This document shows, piece after piece, positions 42,942 to 52,331 of a stretch of DNA of 63,059 bases; positions within the stretch are counted from its first letter, which is position 1; every line of letters begins with the position of its first letter. This DNA comes from Lachnospiraceae bacterium (GTDB taxonomy: Bacteria; Bacillota; Clostridia; Lachnospirales; Lachnospiraceae). A program made the position numbers and the translations under genes. The stretch lies in contig JAFTWC010000040.1 in the NCBI GenBank assembly GCA_017465475.1, positions 1 to 63,059 of the forward strand, given 5' to 3'. Under the pieces are notes generated by a model that was given only the letters and a program-made list of their open reading frames with translations, did no database searches and had not been told where the DNA came from.

Positions 42942-42982
42942 AAACAGCGAGCATAAGATAGTAAAAAAATGTTTGGACGTTC

Positions 42983-44932
42983 ATGAAACAGATATCAACC
43001 AAACAAAGGAAAACAGCGCTGTTTGTAATCGGTGTTTTATTTGCAGCAACCATCGGTTTAATGGTTCGACTTTCTTACCTAATGATTTTTCATTCGGAAG
43101 AATATGCAGTGAAGGCACAGGAGTTGCATGAAAGAGAACGCACCATTAAGGCGGCAAGAGGAATTATTTATGACCGGAATGGTGTAGTCCTTGCAGATAA
43201 TAAGCCGGTGTGTACCGTTTCGGTGATTCATAGTCAGATTACTGACCCGGAACGGGTAATATCCGTACTGTGTGATGTGCTTTCTCTTTCGGAGGAAACG
43301 GTACGAAAGCGGGTGGAAAAGGTTTCTTCCATTGAACGTATTAAAGCCAATGTGGATAAAGAGACCGCGGATTATCTTCGCAGCTTTGAACTGGACGGAG
43401 TTATGGTGGATGAAGATTATAAGCGTTATTATCCTTATGGGTCGTTGGCTTCCCGGGTAATCGGGTTTACCGGAGGTGATAACCAGGGAATTATTGGGTT
43501 GGAGGTAAAGTATGATTCCGTGTTGGAAGGAATTCCGGGAAAAATTCTGACGTTAACGACAGCCCACGGAACCGAGATTCCCAATGCTGCAGAAAACAGA
43601 GCAGAACCCATTGACGGAAACTCTCTTACCGTAAGTCTTGATGTGAATATACAACGATATGCGGAACAGGCAGCAAGGAAAGTATTGGAAGCGAAAAATG
43701 CTAACCATGTCAGTATGATTTTGATGAATCCGCAAAATGGTGAAATATATGCCATGGTAAATGTTCCGGAGTTTGATTTAAACGAACCGTATACATTGAA
43801 CACGGAATATACGAAAAAAGCAGGAACCGATGAATTGTCATCGGAGGAAAAAAGTACGTTGCTAAATCAGATGTGGAGAAATCCTTGTATCAGCGATACA
43901 TATGAACCGGGGTCCACATTTAAAATTGTGACCGCTACTGCCGCCTTTGAGGAAAAAGTCTTATCGGTAACGGACCGATTTTACTGTCCGGGATATAAAA
44001 TAGTGGAAGACCGAACCATACATTGTCATAAGGTCGCCGGTCACGGAAGTGAAAGCTTTTTAGACGGGATAAAGAATTCCTGCAATCCTGTTTTTATGGA
44101 AATCGGAGCAAGAGTGGGTGCGGAAAAGTTATATGAGACATTTCAAAAATTAGGATTGATGCAAAAGACCGGAATTGATTTGCCGGGAGAAGCTTCGTCC
44201 ATAATGCATAAAACCGAGAACATTAAAGCAGTGGAACTGGCCACTATTTCGTTCGGGCAGTCCTTCCAGATTACCCCGATACAGCTTCTGACAGCAGTAA
44301 GCACTGTGATTAACGGTGGGAATGAAATTACACCGCATTTGGCTATGTATGTAAAGAATACAGAAGAAAATACGGTAAAAACATATGAATACAGCGGAGA
44401 AACGGGTGTGATTTCAGCTGAAACCTGTGAAACCATGAAGACGTTATTGGAGGCTGTGGTACATGACGGTACGGGGCAAAGAGCGTATTTACCGGGATTT
44501 CGTATCGGAGGAAAAACAGCTACTTCAGAAAAACTTCCCCGGAGTTCCAATAAATATATCTCTTCTTTTTTAGGGTTTGCTCCGGCAGAAAATCCGCAAG
44601 TGATTGCGTTGGTTATGATTGATGAGCCGGAAGGAATTTACTACGGAGGAACCATTGCGGCACCGGTAATTGCAGAGGTGTTTGACGAGGTACTTCCTTA
44701 TCTCGGAATCGAACCGAAGTATTCGGCAGATGAGCTGAAGTTGGATGGTGTGGGGAGTTTTCCTGTACCGAATCTTGTGGGAATGACAAAGAAAGAAGCA
44801 GAACAGCTGTTAAAAGCATATGAGTTTGAAACAGTGTATTTCTCCGGTGAGGGGGATGCGATTGCAGAGCAGTTTCCGGTGGCAGGAGAAGAAGTAAAGA
44901 AAAACACAAACTTGATTCTATATATGAAATAG
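42983..44932 (+). CDS. Class B penicillin-binding protein with one PASTA domain (SpoVD-like)
   Basis: A 649-residue transpeptidase: N-terminal span (TALFVIGVLFAATIGLMVRLSYLMIF), RGIIYDRNGVVLADNKPVCTVSVI, SxxK in YEPGSTFKIVTATAAFE, SxN in KNSCNPVFMEIGARVG, and a KTA in place of KTG (RIGGKTATSEKLPRSSNKYI). One C-terminal PASTA domain begins at PVPNLVGMTKKEAEQLL. SpoVD in Bacillus makes spore cortex with SpoVE, which is encoded next here; in Clostridia such proteins can also serve vegetative division. The start codon has only a weak upstream SD, unlike its neighbours. Confidence 0.9.
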   Translation: MKQISTKQRKTALFVIGVLFAATIGLMVRLSYLMIFHSEEYAVKAQELHERERTIKAARGIIYDRNGVVLADNKPVCTVSVIHSQITDPERVISVLCDVLSLSEETVRKRVEKVSSIERIKANVDKETADYLRSFELDGVMVDEDYKRYYPYGSLASRVIGFTGGDNQGIIGLEVKYDSVLEGIPGKILTLTTAHGTEIPNAAENRAEPIDGNSLTVSLDVNIQRYAEQAARKVLEAKNANHVSMILMNPQNGEIYAMVNVPEFDLNEPYTLNTEYTKKAGTDELSSEEKSTLLNQMWRNPCISDTYEPGSTFKIVTATAAFEEKVLSVTDRFYCPGYKIVEDRTIHCHKVAGHGSESFLDGIKNSCNPVFMEIGARVGAEKLYETFQKLGLMQKTGIDLPGEASSIMHKTENIKAVELATISFGQSFQITPIQLLTAVSTVINGGNEITPHLAMYVKNTEENTVKTYEYSGETGVISAETCETMKTLLEAVVHDGTGQRAYLPGFRIGGKTATSEKLPRSSNKYISSFLGFAPAENPQVIALVMIDEPEGIYYGGTIAAPVIAEVFDEVLPYLGIEPKYSADELKLDGVGSFPVPNLVGMTKKEAEQLLKAYEFETVYFSGEGDAIAEQFPVAGEEVKKNTNLILYMK

Positions 44933-44961
44933 AATATAATACATGGCAGGAGGGTGAAGAT

Positions 44962-46113
44962 ATGGCAAAGCCGGTTGTACGGAAAACTGAATATAAACCG
45001 CATACATATTATGACTATAGCCTGCTTTTTATTACGTTGATATTGGTTTGTATCGGACTTGTAATGGTGTACAGTACCAGCTCTTATTACGCAGTCAAGC
45101 AGAAGTTCGGTGATGCAGCGTATTTTTTTAAGCGTCAAACCATTTCGGCAATCATTGGCGTAGTTGTTATGATACTGGTTTCCAAAATTGATTATGTGTT
45201 CTATGTCAAGGGAATTGGGAAAAAAGTAAAGATTCGATTATTGTTTCTTGCCTATATGGCGTGTATTGCATTACAGATTTATGTATTGTTTTTCGGAGAA
45301 GAAGTAAAGGGTGCGAAGCGGTGGATAAAAATTCCGTTGCTCGGTACGTTCCAGCCGTCTGAACTTACGAAGATATGCGTGATTCTGTTAGTGGCCTATA
45401 TTGTGTATGCTGCGCCGAAACGTTTGGATACGGTATACGGATTTATACGGGTTTGCTTGTATGTATGTCCGCTTTTGGCTCTGGTTGCGGCGGAAAATTT
45501 GAGTACGGCAATTATTATAGCAGGAATCACTTTTTTGGTTTGTTTCGTAGTGGCCCGCAAAAAAGGATATTTCTTTGTAGCCGGGTTATTGGCAATCGGT
45601 TTGGTTGCAGGTTACATTTTTCTGGGTGAGGCATTCCGAGGAGAACGTATTGATGCATGGTTGAATGTGGAGACACATCCGAAAGGATATCAGATATTGC
45701 AGGGCTTATATGCCATTGCATCCGGGGGATTGTGGGGAAAAGGCTTGGGACAAAGCATGCAGAAACTGGGTTTTATTCCGGAATCCCATAACGATATGAT
45801 TTTCTCTATTATTTGTGAAGAATTGGGTATTGTGGGTGCATTGGCAATTATTCTTCTGTATGTACTTTTGCTTTGGCGCTTGTTTGTGGTAGCAGTGAAC
45901 GCCAGGGATTTGTTCGGTTCTTTGATTTGCGTGGGAATTATGGTACATATTGCCATGCAGGTTTTGATTAATATTGCGGTAGTAACCAATACCATGCCGT
46001 CTACCGGTATTCCGCTTCCGTTTATCAGTTACGGAGGAACATCACTGGTTGTATTGATGGCAGAAATGGGAATCGCACTCAGCGTATCTAACCGAATCGA
46101 ATACGAACGGTAA
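44962..46113 (+). CDS. SEDS glycosyltransferase FtsW/SpoVE
   Basis: A 383-residue protein with ten hydrophobic spans. SEDS motifs include YDYSLLFITLILVCIGLVMVYSTSSY, VKGAKRWIKIPLLGTFQPSEL, LSTAIIIAGITFLVCFVV, GYQILQGLYAIASGGLWGKGLGQS with IPESHNDMIFSIICEELG, and the terminal TGIPLPFISYGGTSLVVLMAEMGI. SEDS proteins polymerise lipid II with a partner class B PBP, here the SpoVD-like protein just upstream. FtsW and SpoVE cannot be told apart by sequence alone. Confidence 0.93.
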   Translation: MAKPVVRKTEYKPHTYYDYSLLFITLILVCIGLVMVYSTSSYYAVKQKFGDAAYFFKRQTISAIIGVVVMILVSKIDYVFYVKGIGKKVKIRLLFLAYMACIALQIYVLFFGEEVKGAKRWIKIPLLGTFQPSELTKICVILLVAYIVYAAPKRLDTVYGFIRVCLYVCPLLALVAAENLSTAIIIAGITFLVCFVVARKKGYFFVAGLLAIGLVAGYIFLGEAFRGERIDAWLNVETHPKGYQILQGLYAIASGGLWGKGLGQSMQKLGFIPESHNDMIFSIICEELGIVGALAIILLYVLLLWRLFVVAVNARDLFGSLICVGIMVHIAMQVLINIAVVTNTMPSTGIPLPFISYGGTSLVVLMAEMGIALSVSNRIEYER

Positions 46114-46166
46114 CATGATTTGATTTTGGGCATACTATAATACAGAAGAATGCCCGGAGTGATGTT

Positions 46167-47420
46167 ATGTCGTATATTTCAGTTGTCGGTGGAACCGGAC
46201 TAAAAGGAGAAGTTTGTCTGCAAGGCTCTAAAAATGCCGCATTGCCGGTAGTGGCGGCGGCAGTATTGTGCAATGGAACGGTAACAATAAAGAATTGTCC
46301 CGACATATCGGATATTCGGGATTTGATGCAGGCTCTGTCCTATGCGGGGATAGTGAGTACATTGTGCGATAATGTATTGGAATTGGATACCACCGGCGCC
46401 AAGCCTGTGTTTTTCGGACCGGACCTTGCTGGGAAAACAAGAGGCGGAGTATTGTTGTTGGGGGCATTTGTCGGCAGGTTCAAAGAAGCCGGTATGGCAT
46501 ATCCGGGCGGCTGTGTTATCGGTGCGAGACCCATTGATTTACACTGTAAGGTGTTTCAAAGATTGCATCTTGATTTGAGGGAAGAAGAAGAAGGTGTTTT
46601 TGTTAAAGGGACACCAAAAGGAGCGCGGATTGTGCTTCCGTTTCCCAGTGTGGGTGCTACAGAGAATGCTATTTTGGCATCGGTTTGCGGAAGAGGACGA
46701 ACCGAGATTATGGGCGCAGCAAGGGAACCGGAAATTACGGAACTTTGTTTGTTTTTAAAACATGCGGGAGCACGGATTTGGGGAGAAGGTACCTCGTGTC
46801 TTGTGATAGAGGGGGTTCCGTATTTGCACGCAACGGAATATACACTCTCCGGTGATCGAATTGTGGCGGGAACCTATTTGGCGGCGTCTATGATTACCGG
46901 TGGGGAAGTGGTGATAAGAAAAACGGAACGTGTGTGTATGAAAGGGGTATTAGAACCTCTTCGGACTATGGGAGCAATGATATACAGAGAAAAGGAATTG
47001 ATGTATCTTCATGCGCCCAAGGTGTTGCAACCGATTCGTTTTTTGGAAACGGCACCGTTTCCCGGATTTCCTACGGATATGCAGTCTCAGACAGTAGCAC
47101 TCCTTTCTGTTGCGAAAGGAAATAGCTGTATTTGTGAAACTGTATTCGAATCAAGGTTTGGTGTGGTACCGGAACTTCTGAAAATGGGAGCCGATATTAC
47201 TTGTAAAGATCGTTGTATTTTTGTTCACGGAAAGAAGGGACTTTGCGGTACAAATGTTACGGCTTCCGATTTGCGCAGCGGAGCTGCGCTTGTTCTGGCT
47301 GCATTAGCGGCAGAAGGCGAAAGTAAAATATCCGGCTGTGAGTATATTGCAAGAGGATATGAAAATATATGTGAGACTTTGCGAGGAATCGGAGCAAAGT
47401 GTAGTATGAGGGAAGAATAA
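46167..47420 (+). CDS. murA: UDP-N-acetylglucosamine 1-carboxyvinyltransferase
   Basis: A 417-residue EPT-family enzyme: GGTGLKGEVCLQGSKNAALPVVAAAVL at the start (with the substrate Lys-Asn), the fosfomycin-sensitive Cys in YPGGCVIGARPIDLHCK, SVGATENAILAS, RIVAGTYLAASMITGG, and PGFPTDMQSQTVALLSVAKG. It makes the first committed wall precursor from UDP-GlcNAc and phosphoenolpyruvate. Position between spoVE and divIB is usual in Clostridia. The active-site Cys predicts fosfomycin binding. Confidence 0.96.
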   Translation: MSYISVVGGTGLKGEVCLQGSKNAALPVVAAAVLCNGTVTIKNCPDISDIRDLMQALSYAGIVSTLCDNVLELDTTGAKPVFFGPDLAGKTRGGVLLLGAFVGRFKEAGMAYPGGCVIGARPIDLHCKVFQRLHLDLREEEEGVFVKGTPKGARIVLPFPSVGATENAILASVCGRGRTEIMGAAREPEITELCLFLKHAGARIWGEGTSCLVIEGVPYLHATEYTLSGDRIVAGTYLAASMITGGEVVIRKTERVCMKGVLEPLRTMGAMIYREKELMYLHAPKVLQPIRFLETAPFPGFPTDMQSQTVALLSVAKGNSCICETVFESRFGVVPELLKMGADITCKDRCIFVHGKKGLCGTNVTASDLRSGAALVLAALAAEGESKISGCEYIARGYENICETLRGIGAKCSMREE

Positions 47421-47438
47421 GAAATACGGAGAAAAGAA

Positions 47439-48182
47439 ATGAGAAGGAACGAAACAGGACTGCGTGACGGAACGAAGCGTTTGATTCGTGGGGTCGCGGT
47501 GTGTGTTATTATTTTGGCGTCATTATTGTTGTTTATTATGGTGTTCCGGACGGAACAGATTACGGTAAGCGGTCTGACGTATTATACGGAAGATGAATTT
47601 CTTCAAAAGATATCCGGCGAAACAGCCAGAAAAAATACGGTATTGTTTCGGTTAGAGCAGCGAAGAAACGGTGAAGTAAGGGTTCCCTATGTAGAACGTT
47701 ATGATGTGACGACGGAAGGGAAGAATATTATCCGGATACAAGTATATGAAAAAATTCTGGTAGGTTGTGTAAAAGTAATGGGCCAGTATTTGTATTTTGA
47801 TAAGGATGGATATGTAACGGAATCTTCCGCGGAACAATTATCCGGAATACCTTTAATTAAAGGGTTGGAATTTGAACGGATTGTTTTATATGAGAAACTT
47901 CGTATTCAAAAAGACGAACTGTATGATATACTGTTAAATATCACAAAGCTGGTCAGAGAGTATGAAATACCGGCGGGAACGGTTTCTGTAAACGGGAAAG
48001 GTGAAGTGGAATTGGAAGTGGGGGCGTTGACGATAGCCATGGGAAAACGCAGAGCATACGATATACCGATACAAAAACTTTCGGAACTTTTACCTGTAGT
48101 TTCAGACCAAAAACTTTATATTGATTTGTCGGGATATAACGGGGGAACGGAAGATATCATGGCAAAACCGAAGGAACAATAA
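47439..48182 (+). CDS. divIB: Cell division protein DivIB/FtsQ
   Basis: A 247-residue bitopic protein: cytoplasmic basic N-terminus, one span (GVAVCVIILASLLLFIMVF), a POTRA domain (about 45-115, EQITVSGLTYYTEDEFLQKISGE) and an extracellular beta domain ending in LYIDLSGYNGG. It joins FtsL and FtsB/DivIC in the septal complex that activates wall synthesis. Sequence identity is low across the family; topology and position just before ftsZ decide the call. Confidence 0.9.
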   Translation: MRRNETGLRDGTKRLIRGVAVCVIILASLLLFIMVFRTEQITVSGLTYYTEDEFLQKISGETARKNTVLFRLEQRRNGEVRVPYVERYDVTTEGKNIIRIQVYEKILVGCVKVMGQYLYFDKDGYVTESSAEQLSGIPLIKGLEFERIVLYEKLRIQKDELYDILLNITKLVREYEIPAGTVSVNGKGEVELEVGALTIAMGKRRAYDIPIQKLSELLPVVSDQKLYIDLSGYNGGTEDIMAKPKEQ

Positions 48183-48209
48183 AAAAAAGCAGAAAATATG
48201 AAAAAAATG

Positions 48210-48238
48210 CTTGCTAATTTTACTATTTCAATATATTA
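48210..48238 (+). promoter_or_regulatory. Promoter of ftsZ
   Basis: TTGCTA (48210-48215), a 17-base spacer and TATTAT (48233-48238) in a very AT-rich stretch 88 bases upstream of the ftsZ GTG. It gives ftsZ a separate transcript from the dcw genes. Confidence 0.6.
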
Positions 48239-48325
48239 TATAGTATAGAGGATGGGTTTTTATAGGAAAAAATACACAACATCTAGTTGTTCATAGGGTT
48301 GTGACAGAATAAAGGAGGAGTCACC

Positions 48326-49612
48326 GTGCTTGAAATAATGAGTAATACTACGGATGTAACCGCAAAAATTTTGGTTATCGGAGTTGGTGGTGCGGGAAAT
48401 AATGCCGTAAACAGAATGATAGAAGAAGGGATTGGCGGTGTGGAGTTTGTCTGTGTCAATACGGACAAGCAGCATCTGAAAAATTGTAAGGCCTCCCAGT
48501 GTATTCAGATTGGTGAGAAGCTGACGAAGGGTCTTGGCGCAGGAGCAAAGCCTGAGGTTGGTGAGAAAGCAGCTGAAGAGAATATTGAAGAGCTTACCCA
48601 GATTATCAAGGGAGCAGACATGGTGTTTGTAACCTGTGGTATGGGTGGCGGTACCGGTACGGGAGCAGCACCGGTTGTAGCAGGGATTGCAAAGGAAATG
48701 GGAATTCTTACGGTAGGTATCGTAACGAAGCCGTTTACCTTTGAGCATAAAGTTCGTATGGCAAATGCGATTTCCGGCATTGAAAAATTAAAGCAGAATG
48801 TAGATTCTTTGATTGTGGTGCCGAATGACAAGCTTCTTGAGATTGTAGATCGTCGTACCTCCATGCCGGAAGCATTGAGAAAAGCAGACGAAGTATTGCA
48901 GCAAGGCGTACAGGGAATTACGGATTTGATTAATATTCCGGCATTGATTAACCTTGACTTTGCAGATGTGCAGACGGTTATGCAGAATAAGGGCGTAGCA
49001 CATATCGGTATCGGTGTAGGCTCCGGTGAGCAGAAGTGTCTGGATGCCGTACATAAGGCTGTATCCAGTCCTCTTTTGGAAACAAAGATTCAGGGTGCAA
49101 CAGACGTTATTTTAAATGTATCCGGCGATGTAAGCCTGATTGAAGTAAACGAAGCAGCAACAGAAGTTCAGCTGCTTGCGGGAGAAAATGCAAATGTTAT
49201 TTTCGGTGCAATGTATGATGAATCCATGCAGGATCAGGCAGTTATTACGGTAATTGCAACCGGTTTGGTGGAAAATGGTGCTCCGGCCCAGAGAACTATG
49301 AGCGGTATGGGGGCCACGGGAGCAAAAGCACCGGGAGTATCCCTTCCGAATTTCCTGAGTCGTGGCAGTTCTTTTACCGGAAATAGTGCATCTACGGAAC
49401 GCGGAACGATGGAACAGTTCGATTATAAGTTTGATCCGAATGCGGCTCGTCCGAAGCCGACTACAACGGAATACAAGCCGATGGGTGCAGGTCCGTATGC
49501 AAACCGCTCTACGAATCCGATGTTCGGAAAGCAGGACGGAGCAACAGATAACGGAGAGGATAAAATTAAGATTCCGCCGTTTATTCAGAATTATTCTTCG
49601 AAGAAAAAGTAA
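48326..49612 (+). CDS. ftsZ: Cell division tubulin homologue FtsZ
   Basis: A GTG start at 48326 follows AAAGGAGG by seven bases. The 428-residue protein has the GTPase domain with [19 protein letters not shown], the G-box [17 protein letters not shown] and the T7 synergy loop [11 protein letters not shown], a C-terminal FtsZ domain, a variable linker (about 320-415), and a conserved tail [15 protein letters not shown] that binds FtsA/SepF-type anchors. It polymerises into the division ring. No ftsA lies next to it, as in most Clostridia. Confidence 0.98.
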   Translation: MLEIMSNTTDVTAKILVIGVGGAGNNAVNRMIEEGIGGVEFVCVNTDKQHLKNCKASQCIQIGEKLTKGLGAGAKPEVGEKAAEENIEELTQIIKGADMVFVTCGMGGGTGTGAAPVVAGIAKEMGILTVGIVTKPFTFEHKVRMANAISGIEKLKQNVDSLIVVPNDKLLEIVDRRTSMPEALRKADEVLQQGVQGITDLINIPALINLDFADVQTVMQNKGVAHIGIGVGSGEQKCLDAVHKAVSSPLLETKIQGATDVILNVSGDVSLIEVNEAATEVQLLAGENANVIFGAMYDESMQDQAVITVIATGLVENGAPAQRTMSGMGATGAKAPGVSLPNFLSRGSSFTGNSASTERGTMEQFDYKFDPNAARPKPTTTEYKPMGAGPYANRSTNPMFGKQDGATDNGEDKIKIPPFIQNYSSKKK

Positions 49613-49630
49613 ATTTGTGAAGTCCTTTTT

Positions 49631-49671
49631 ACAACCGTATTCGCGGATTTTGTCGAATACGGTTGTTTTTT
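49631..49671 (+). terminator. Intrinsic terminator after ftsZ
   Basis: ACAACCGTATTCG (49631-49643) pairs perfectly with CGAATACGGTTGT (49654-49666), followed by a T-run. Confidence 0.95.
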
Positions 49672-49764
49672 GCGATTAAATTGGAAAAAAATCCCAAATA
49701 TTTACAGAAATTGGAAATGATTTGTTGTATAATGGGGGAGGAAAGACAAGGGAGGTGAAACAAG

Positions 49765-50598
49765 GTAAAGATTTATCTTGACAGTTACATAGTAACTGCT
49801 TTTTGGTTACATTTGCTGTGTTTGTATATTGTCGGTACATTGTGGAAAAAAAGATACGAAAAAAGAAAAATGAAACGAATGGTTACTTCGGCACTGATAT
49901 GTGCATTGGCAGATGCGGCAGCAGTGGTTTTACTTGGAAGTGTGGGGAGTGCATTTGGCATTATGTTCCTCTTGATAGCAATATTGGAATTTGGAATTGC
50001 AAGCAGAATAGCCTTCGGAAAGCAGGATGTCATGCTAAATGCACTGTTATTATTTTTGGTAACGGCATTGTTTTCCGGTTTGTTTCAGGTATTACCGATT
50101 CAAAATGTCGGACTGTGTTGTTTGCTGGGCACGGTATCGCTTCCGATAATCAATAGTGTGATTAGAGTGGTGTTTCGAAGTAAGCAGATACAGAAAGAAT
50201 TGTATGAGGTTAAATTTTATTTTAAGAAGACAAACCAAAGTTTGCCGGCATTTATGGATACGGGAAACAGGTTGCATTTATACGGAAGTCAGGTCCCGGT
50301 GGTGCTTGTGAATGAGCATTATCTGACCGGATGGATAAAGGAGGCAAGAGAAAGTATGTCTCAAAAATTAGTGTTTCTTCCATATAAAGGTGTGGGAGGA
50401 AGAGGATTGTTACATGGTATCCGGTTACAGTGTGAAGTGTTTTTGGAAAACGGACAGTGTATCCGGGGCGAAGTGGCTGCAGTGGCTGCAGAACATAAGT
50501 TATTTACCGGATGCAGATATCAGGTGATTTTGCAACCGGAAGTATTATCAATGGGTTGTGTAAATGGTGCACAGGAAGGAGAAAAAAATGTTATTTAA
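49765..50598 (+). CDS. spoIIGA: Sporulation sigma-E processing peptidase SpoIIGA (start codon uncertain)
   Basis: The frame begins after a TGA at 49756-49758. GGAGGTG (49751-49757) points to a start at 49765, where the codon is GTA, not GTG or ATG; the first standard start is a TTG at 49813, which would remove half of the first membrane segment. The encoded order fits SpoIIGA: about five N-terminal spans ([22 protein letters not shown] onward), then a cytoplasmic aspartic-protease domain with [22 protein letters not shown] (DTG active site), [13 protein letters not shown] and the tail ILQPEVLS. It dimerises in the septum and cleaves the pro-sequence of sigma-E, encoded by the next gene, which it overlaps by 11 bases. 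Confidence 0.85.
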   Translation, partial: VKIYLDSYIVTAFWLHLLCLYIVGTLWKKRYEKRKMKRMVTSALICALADAAAVVLLGSVGSAFGIMFLLIAILEFGIASRIAFGKQDVMLNALLLFLVTALFSGLFQVLPIQNVGLCCLLGTVSLPIINSVIRVVFRSKQIQKELYEVKFYFKKTNQSLPAFMDTGNRLHLYGSQVPVVLVNEHYLTGWIKEARESMSQKLVFLPYKGVGGRGLLHGIRLQCEVFLENGQCIRGEVAAVAAEHKLFTGCRYQVILQPEVLSMGCVNGAQEGEKNVI

Positions 50599-51325
50599 AG
50601 TTTCTTTACCGAATCGGTTTCAATTTCGGATGATTCCGAATCTGACTGCGTTATTGTTGGGACAGTACGGAGAAATACATTATATCGGAGGTACGGAAGT
50701 ATTGCCTCCGCCGTATACGTCGGAGGAAGAAGCCAGAATGCTGGCTGCACTTTCGGAAGATGAAAGCGGAGAAGTGCGTTCAGACCTGGTAGAACACAAC
50801 TTACGTCTGGTTGTATATATAGCAAAGAAGTTTGATAATACTGGAGTGGGAGTGGAAGATTTGATTTCCATCGGAACCATCGGGTTAATAAAGGCCATTA
50901 ATACGTTTAATCCAAATAAAAACATTAAGTTGGCAACTTATGCATCCCGGTGTATAGAAAATGAGATTTTAATGTATCTGCGTCGAAGCAGCAGGCAAAA
51001 ACTGGAAGTATCTATTGATGAACCGTTAAATGTGGACTGGGACGGAAATGAATTATTGTTATCTGATATTCTCGGAACGGATGAAAATGAAGTGTATCGG
51101 GGGTTGGAAGAAGAAGCTGACCGTAATTCCTTGTTTCAGGCACTGGCTTGCTTAAATGACAGGGAACGCTTGATTATTAACCTTCGTTACGGATTGGAAA
51201 GTGAAGACGGAAATGAACATACGCAAAAAGAGGTGGCAGATTTGTTGGGGATATCCCAATCCTATATTTCAAGACTCGAAAAAAAGATTATGAAACGGCT
51301 TCGGAAGGAAATGATGATAGCCTGA
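50588..51325 (+). CDS. sigE: Sporulation sigma factor sigma-E (mother cell)
   Basis: The start is ATG 50588 behind GGAAGGAG. The 245-residue sigma-70 protein begins with a hydrophobic pro-sequence (about 1-30) ending before [16 protein letters not shown], the processing region shared with Bacillus pro-sigma-E. Region 2 reads [41 protein letters not shown] ... [19 protein letters not shown]. Region 4 is the [11 protein letters not shown] / [27 protein letters not shown] helix-turn-helix. It directs early mother-cell genes after SpoIIGA cleavage. Confidence 0.97.
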   Translation: MLFKVSLPNRFQFRMIPNLTALLLGQYGEIHYIGGTEVLPPPYTSEEEARMLAALSEDESGEVRSDLVEHNLRLVVYIAKKFDNTGVGVEDLISIGTIGLIKAINTFNPNKNIKLATYASRCIENEILMYLRRSSRQKLEVSIDEPLNVDWDGNELLLSDILGTDENEVYRGLEEEADRNSLFQALACLNDRERLIINLRYGLESEDGNEHTQKEVADLLGISQSYISRLEKKIMKRLRKEMMIA

Positions 51326-51434
51326 CAGAACATGACAAAAGGTCTTAGTATAAACAGAAGCGTCATGGTACATCCTTATTATAGCAGAATTTGAGAAATT
51401 TTCTTGAATATTGCTATGACAGGAGGAATGTATC

Positions 51435-52223
51435 ATGGCGCTTTATAAAGTTGAGATTTGTGGTGTAAATACAGCTAAATTACCACTTTTAAGTAATGAG
51501 GAGAAAGATGCCTTATTTGTACGTATTAAGAAAGGAGACCGTGACGCCAGAGAGCAGTATATCAGAGGAAATTTAAGACTTGTACTCAGCATCATTCAAA
51601 GATTTTCCGGAAATAATGAAAATGTGGATGATTTATTTCAAATCGGCTGCATCGGACTTATGAAAGCAATTGACAATTTTGATATTACACAAGGGGTTAA
51701 GTTTTCTACCTATGCAGTACCGATGATTATCGGTGAAATCAGAAGGTATCTCAGAGATAACAATTCCATTCGAGTCAGTCGTTCGTTACGGGACGCGGCG
51801 TATAAAGCAATCTATGCGAAGGAAATGTTAACAAAAGAATTGAACAGGGATCCGTCAATCGGAGAAATTGCGGAACGAACAGGGCTTACTCCGGAAGAAA
51901 TAAATGAGGCCTTTGATGCGATACAAACACCGATGTCATTGTACGAGCCGGTGTATAAAGAGGGCGGAGATACGTTATATATTATGGACCAGGTGTGTGA
52001 TAAAAAGAATCGTGAAGATGTGTGGATTGAAGAAATTTCGTTAAAAGATGCAATGGACCGGTTACCGGAACGGGAACGATTGATTATTGATTTAAGATTC
52101 TTTCACGGAAAAACACAGATGGAAGTGGCAGAAGAAATATGTATTTCTCAAGCACAGGTTTCACGACTGGAAAAAAATGCTTTAAAAGGTATGAAAAACT
52201 ATTTATCGGAACGAAAAAAATAA
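51435..52223 (+). CDS. sigG: Sporulation sigma factor sigma-G (forespore)
   Basis: A 262-residue sigma factor. The N-terminal KVEICGVNTAKLPLLSNEEKDALF is the sigma-G signature (sigma-F lacks it and is shorter). Region 2 LRLVLSIIQRFSGNNENVDDLFQIGCIGLMKAIDNFD, region 3 NRDPSIGEIAERTGLTPEEI and region 4 GKTQMEVAEEICISQAQVSRLEKNALKGM are complete. It controls late forespore genes such as SASPs and spoIVB. It follows sigE in the standard spoIIGA-sigE-sigG order, with 109 bases between. Confidence 0.96.
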   Translation: MALYKVEICGVNTAKLPLLSNEEKDALFVRIKKGDRDAREQYIRGNLRLVLSIIQRFSGNNENVDDLFQIGCIGLMKAIDNFDITQGVKFSTYAVPMIIGEIRRYLRDNNSIRVSRSLRDAAYKAIYAKEMLTKELNRDPSIGEIAERTGLTPEEINEAFDAIQTPMSLYEPVYKEGGDTLYIMDQVCDKKNREDVWIEEISLKDAMDRLPERERLIIDLRFFHGKTQMEVAEEICISQAQVSRLEKNALKGMKNYLSERKK

Positions 52224-52249
52224 TGTTGTTAAGATTTCTTTGCGTTTAC

Positions 52250-52278
52250 TTGACAGTTTTGGGACAAAGTGCTAAGAT
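52250..52278 (+). promoter_or_regulatory. Consensus promoter of the Mrp-like operon
   Basis: TTGACA (52250-52255), a 17-base spacer and TAAGAT (52273-52278), 53 bases before the mrpE ATG. It is among the strongest vegetative promoters in the window and appears to serve all ten genes up to 61501. Confidence 0.8.
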
Positions 52279-52331
52279 AAGGTCGACTTTTGATATAACG
52301 GGGTAGGGAAACAATCCGTGAGGTGAGAATT

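Noticed and set aside
42983-44932. Tandem duplication of the preceding PBP gene
   Set aside because: The two PBPs differ in length of inserts, third motif and presence of a PASTA domain, so they are distinct FtsI-like and SpoVD-like proteins.
48260-48748. Antisense open frame over the start of ftsZ
   Set aside because: The sense strand encodes a fully conserved FtsZ N-terminus; the antisense product has no domain and no start signals.
49813-49815. TTG as the spoIIGA start
   Set aside because: It lies within the first membrane segment and lacks an SD, whereas the upstream GGAGGTG points to 49765.
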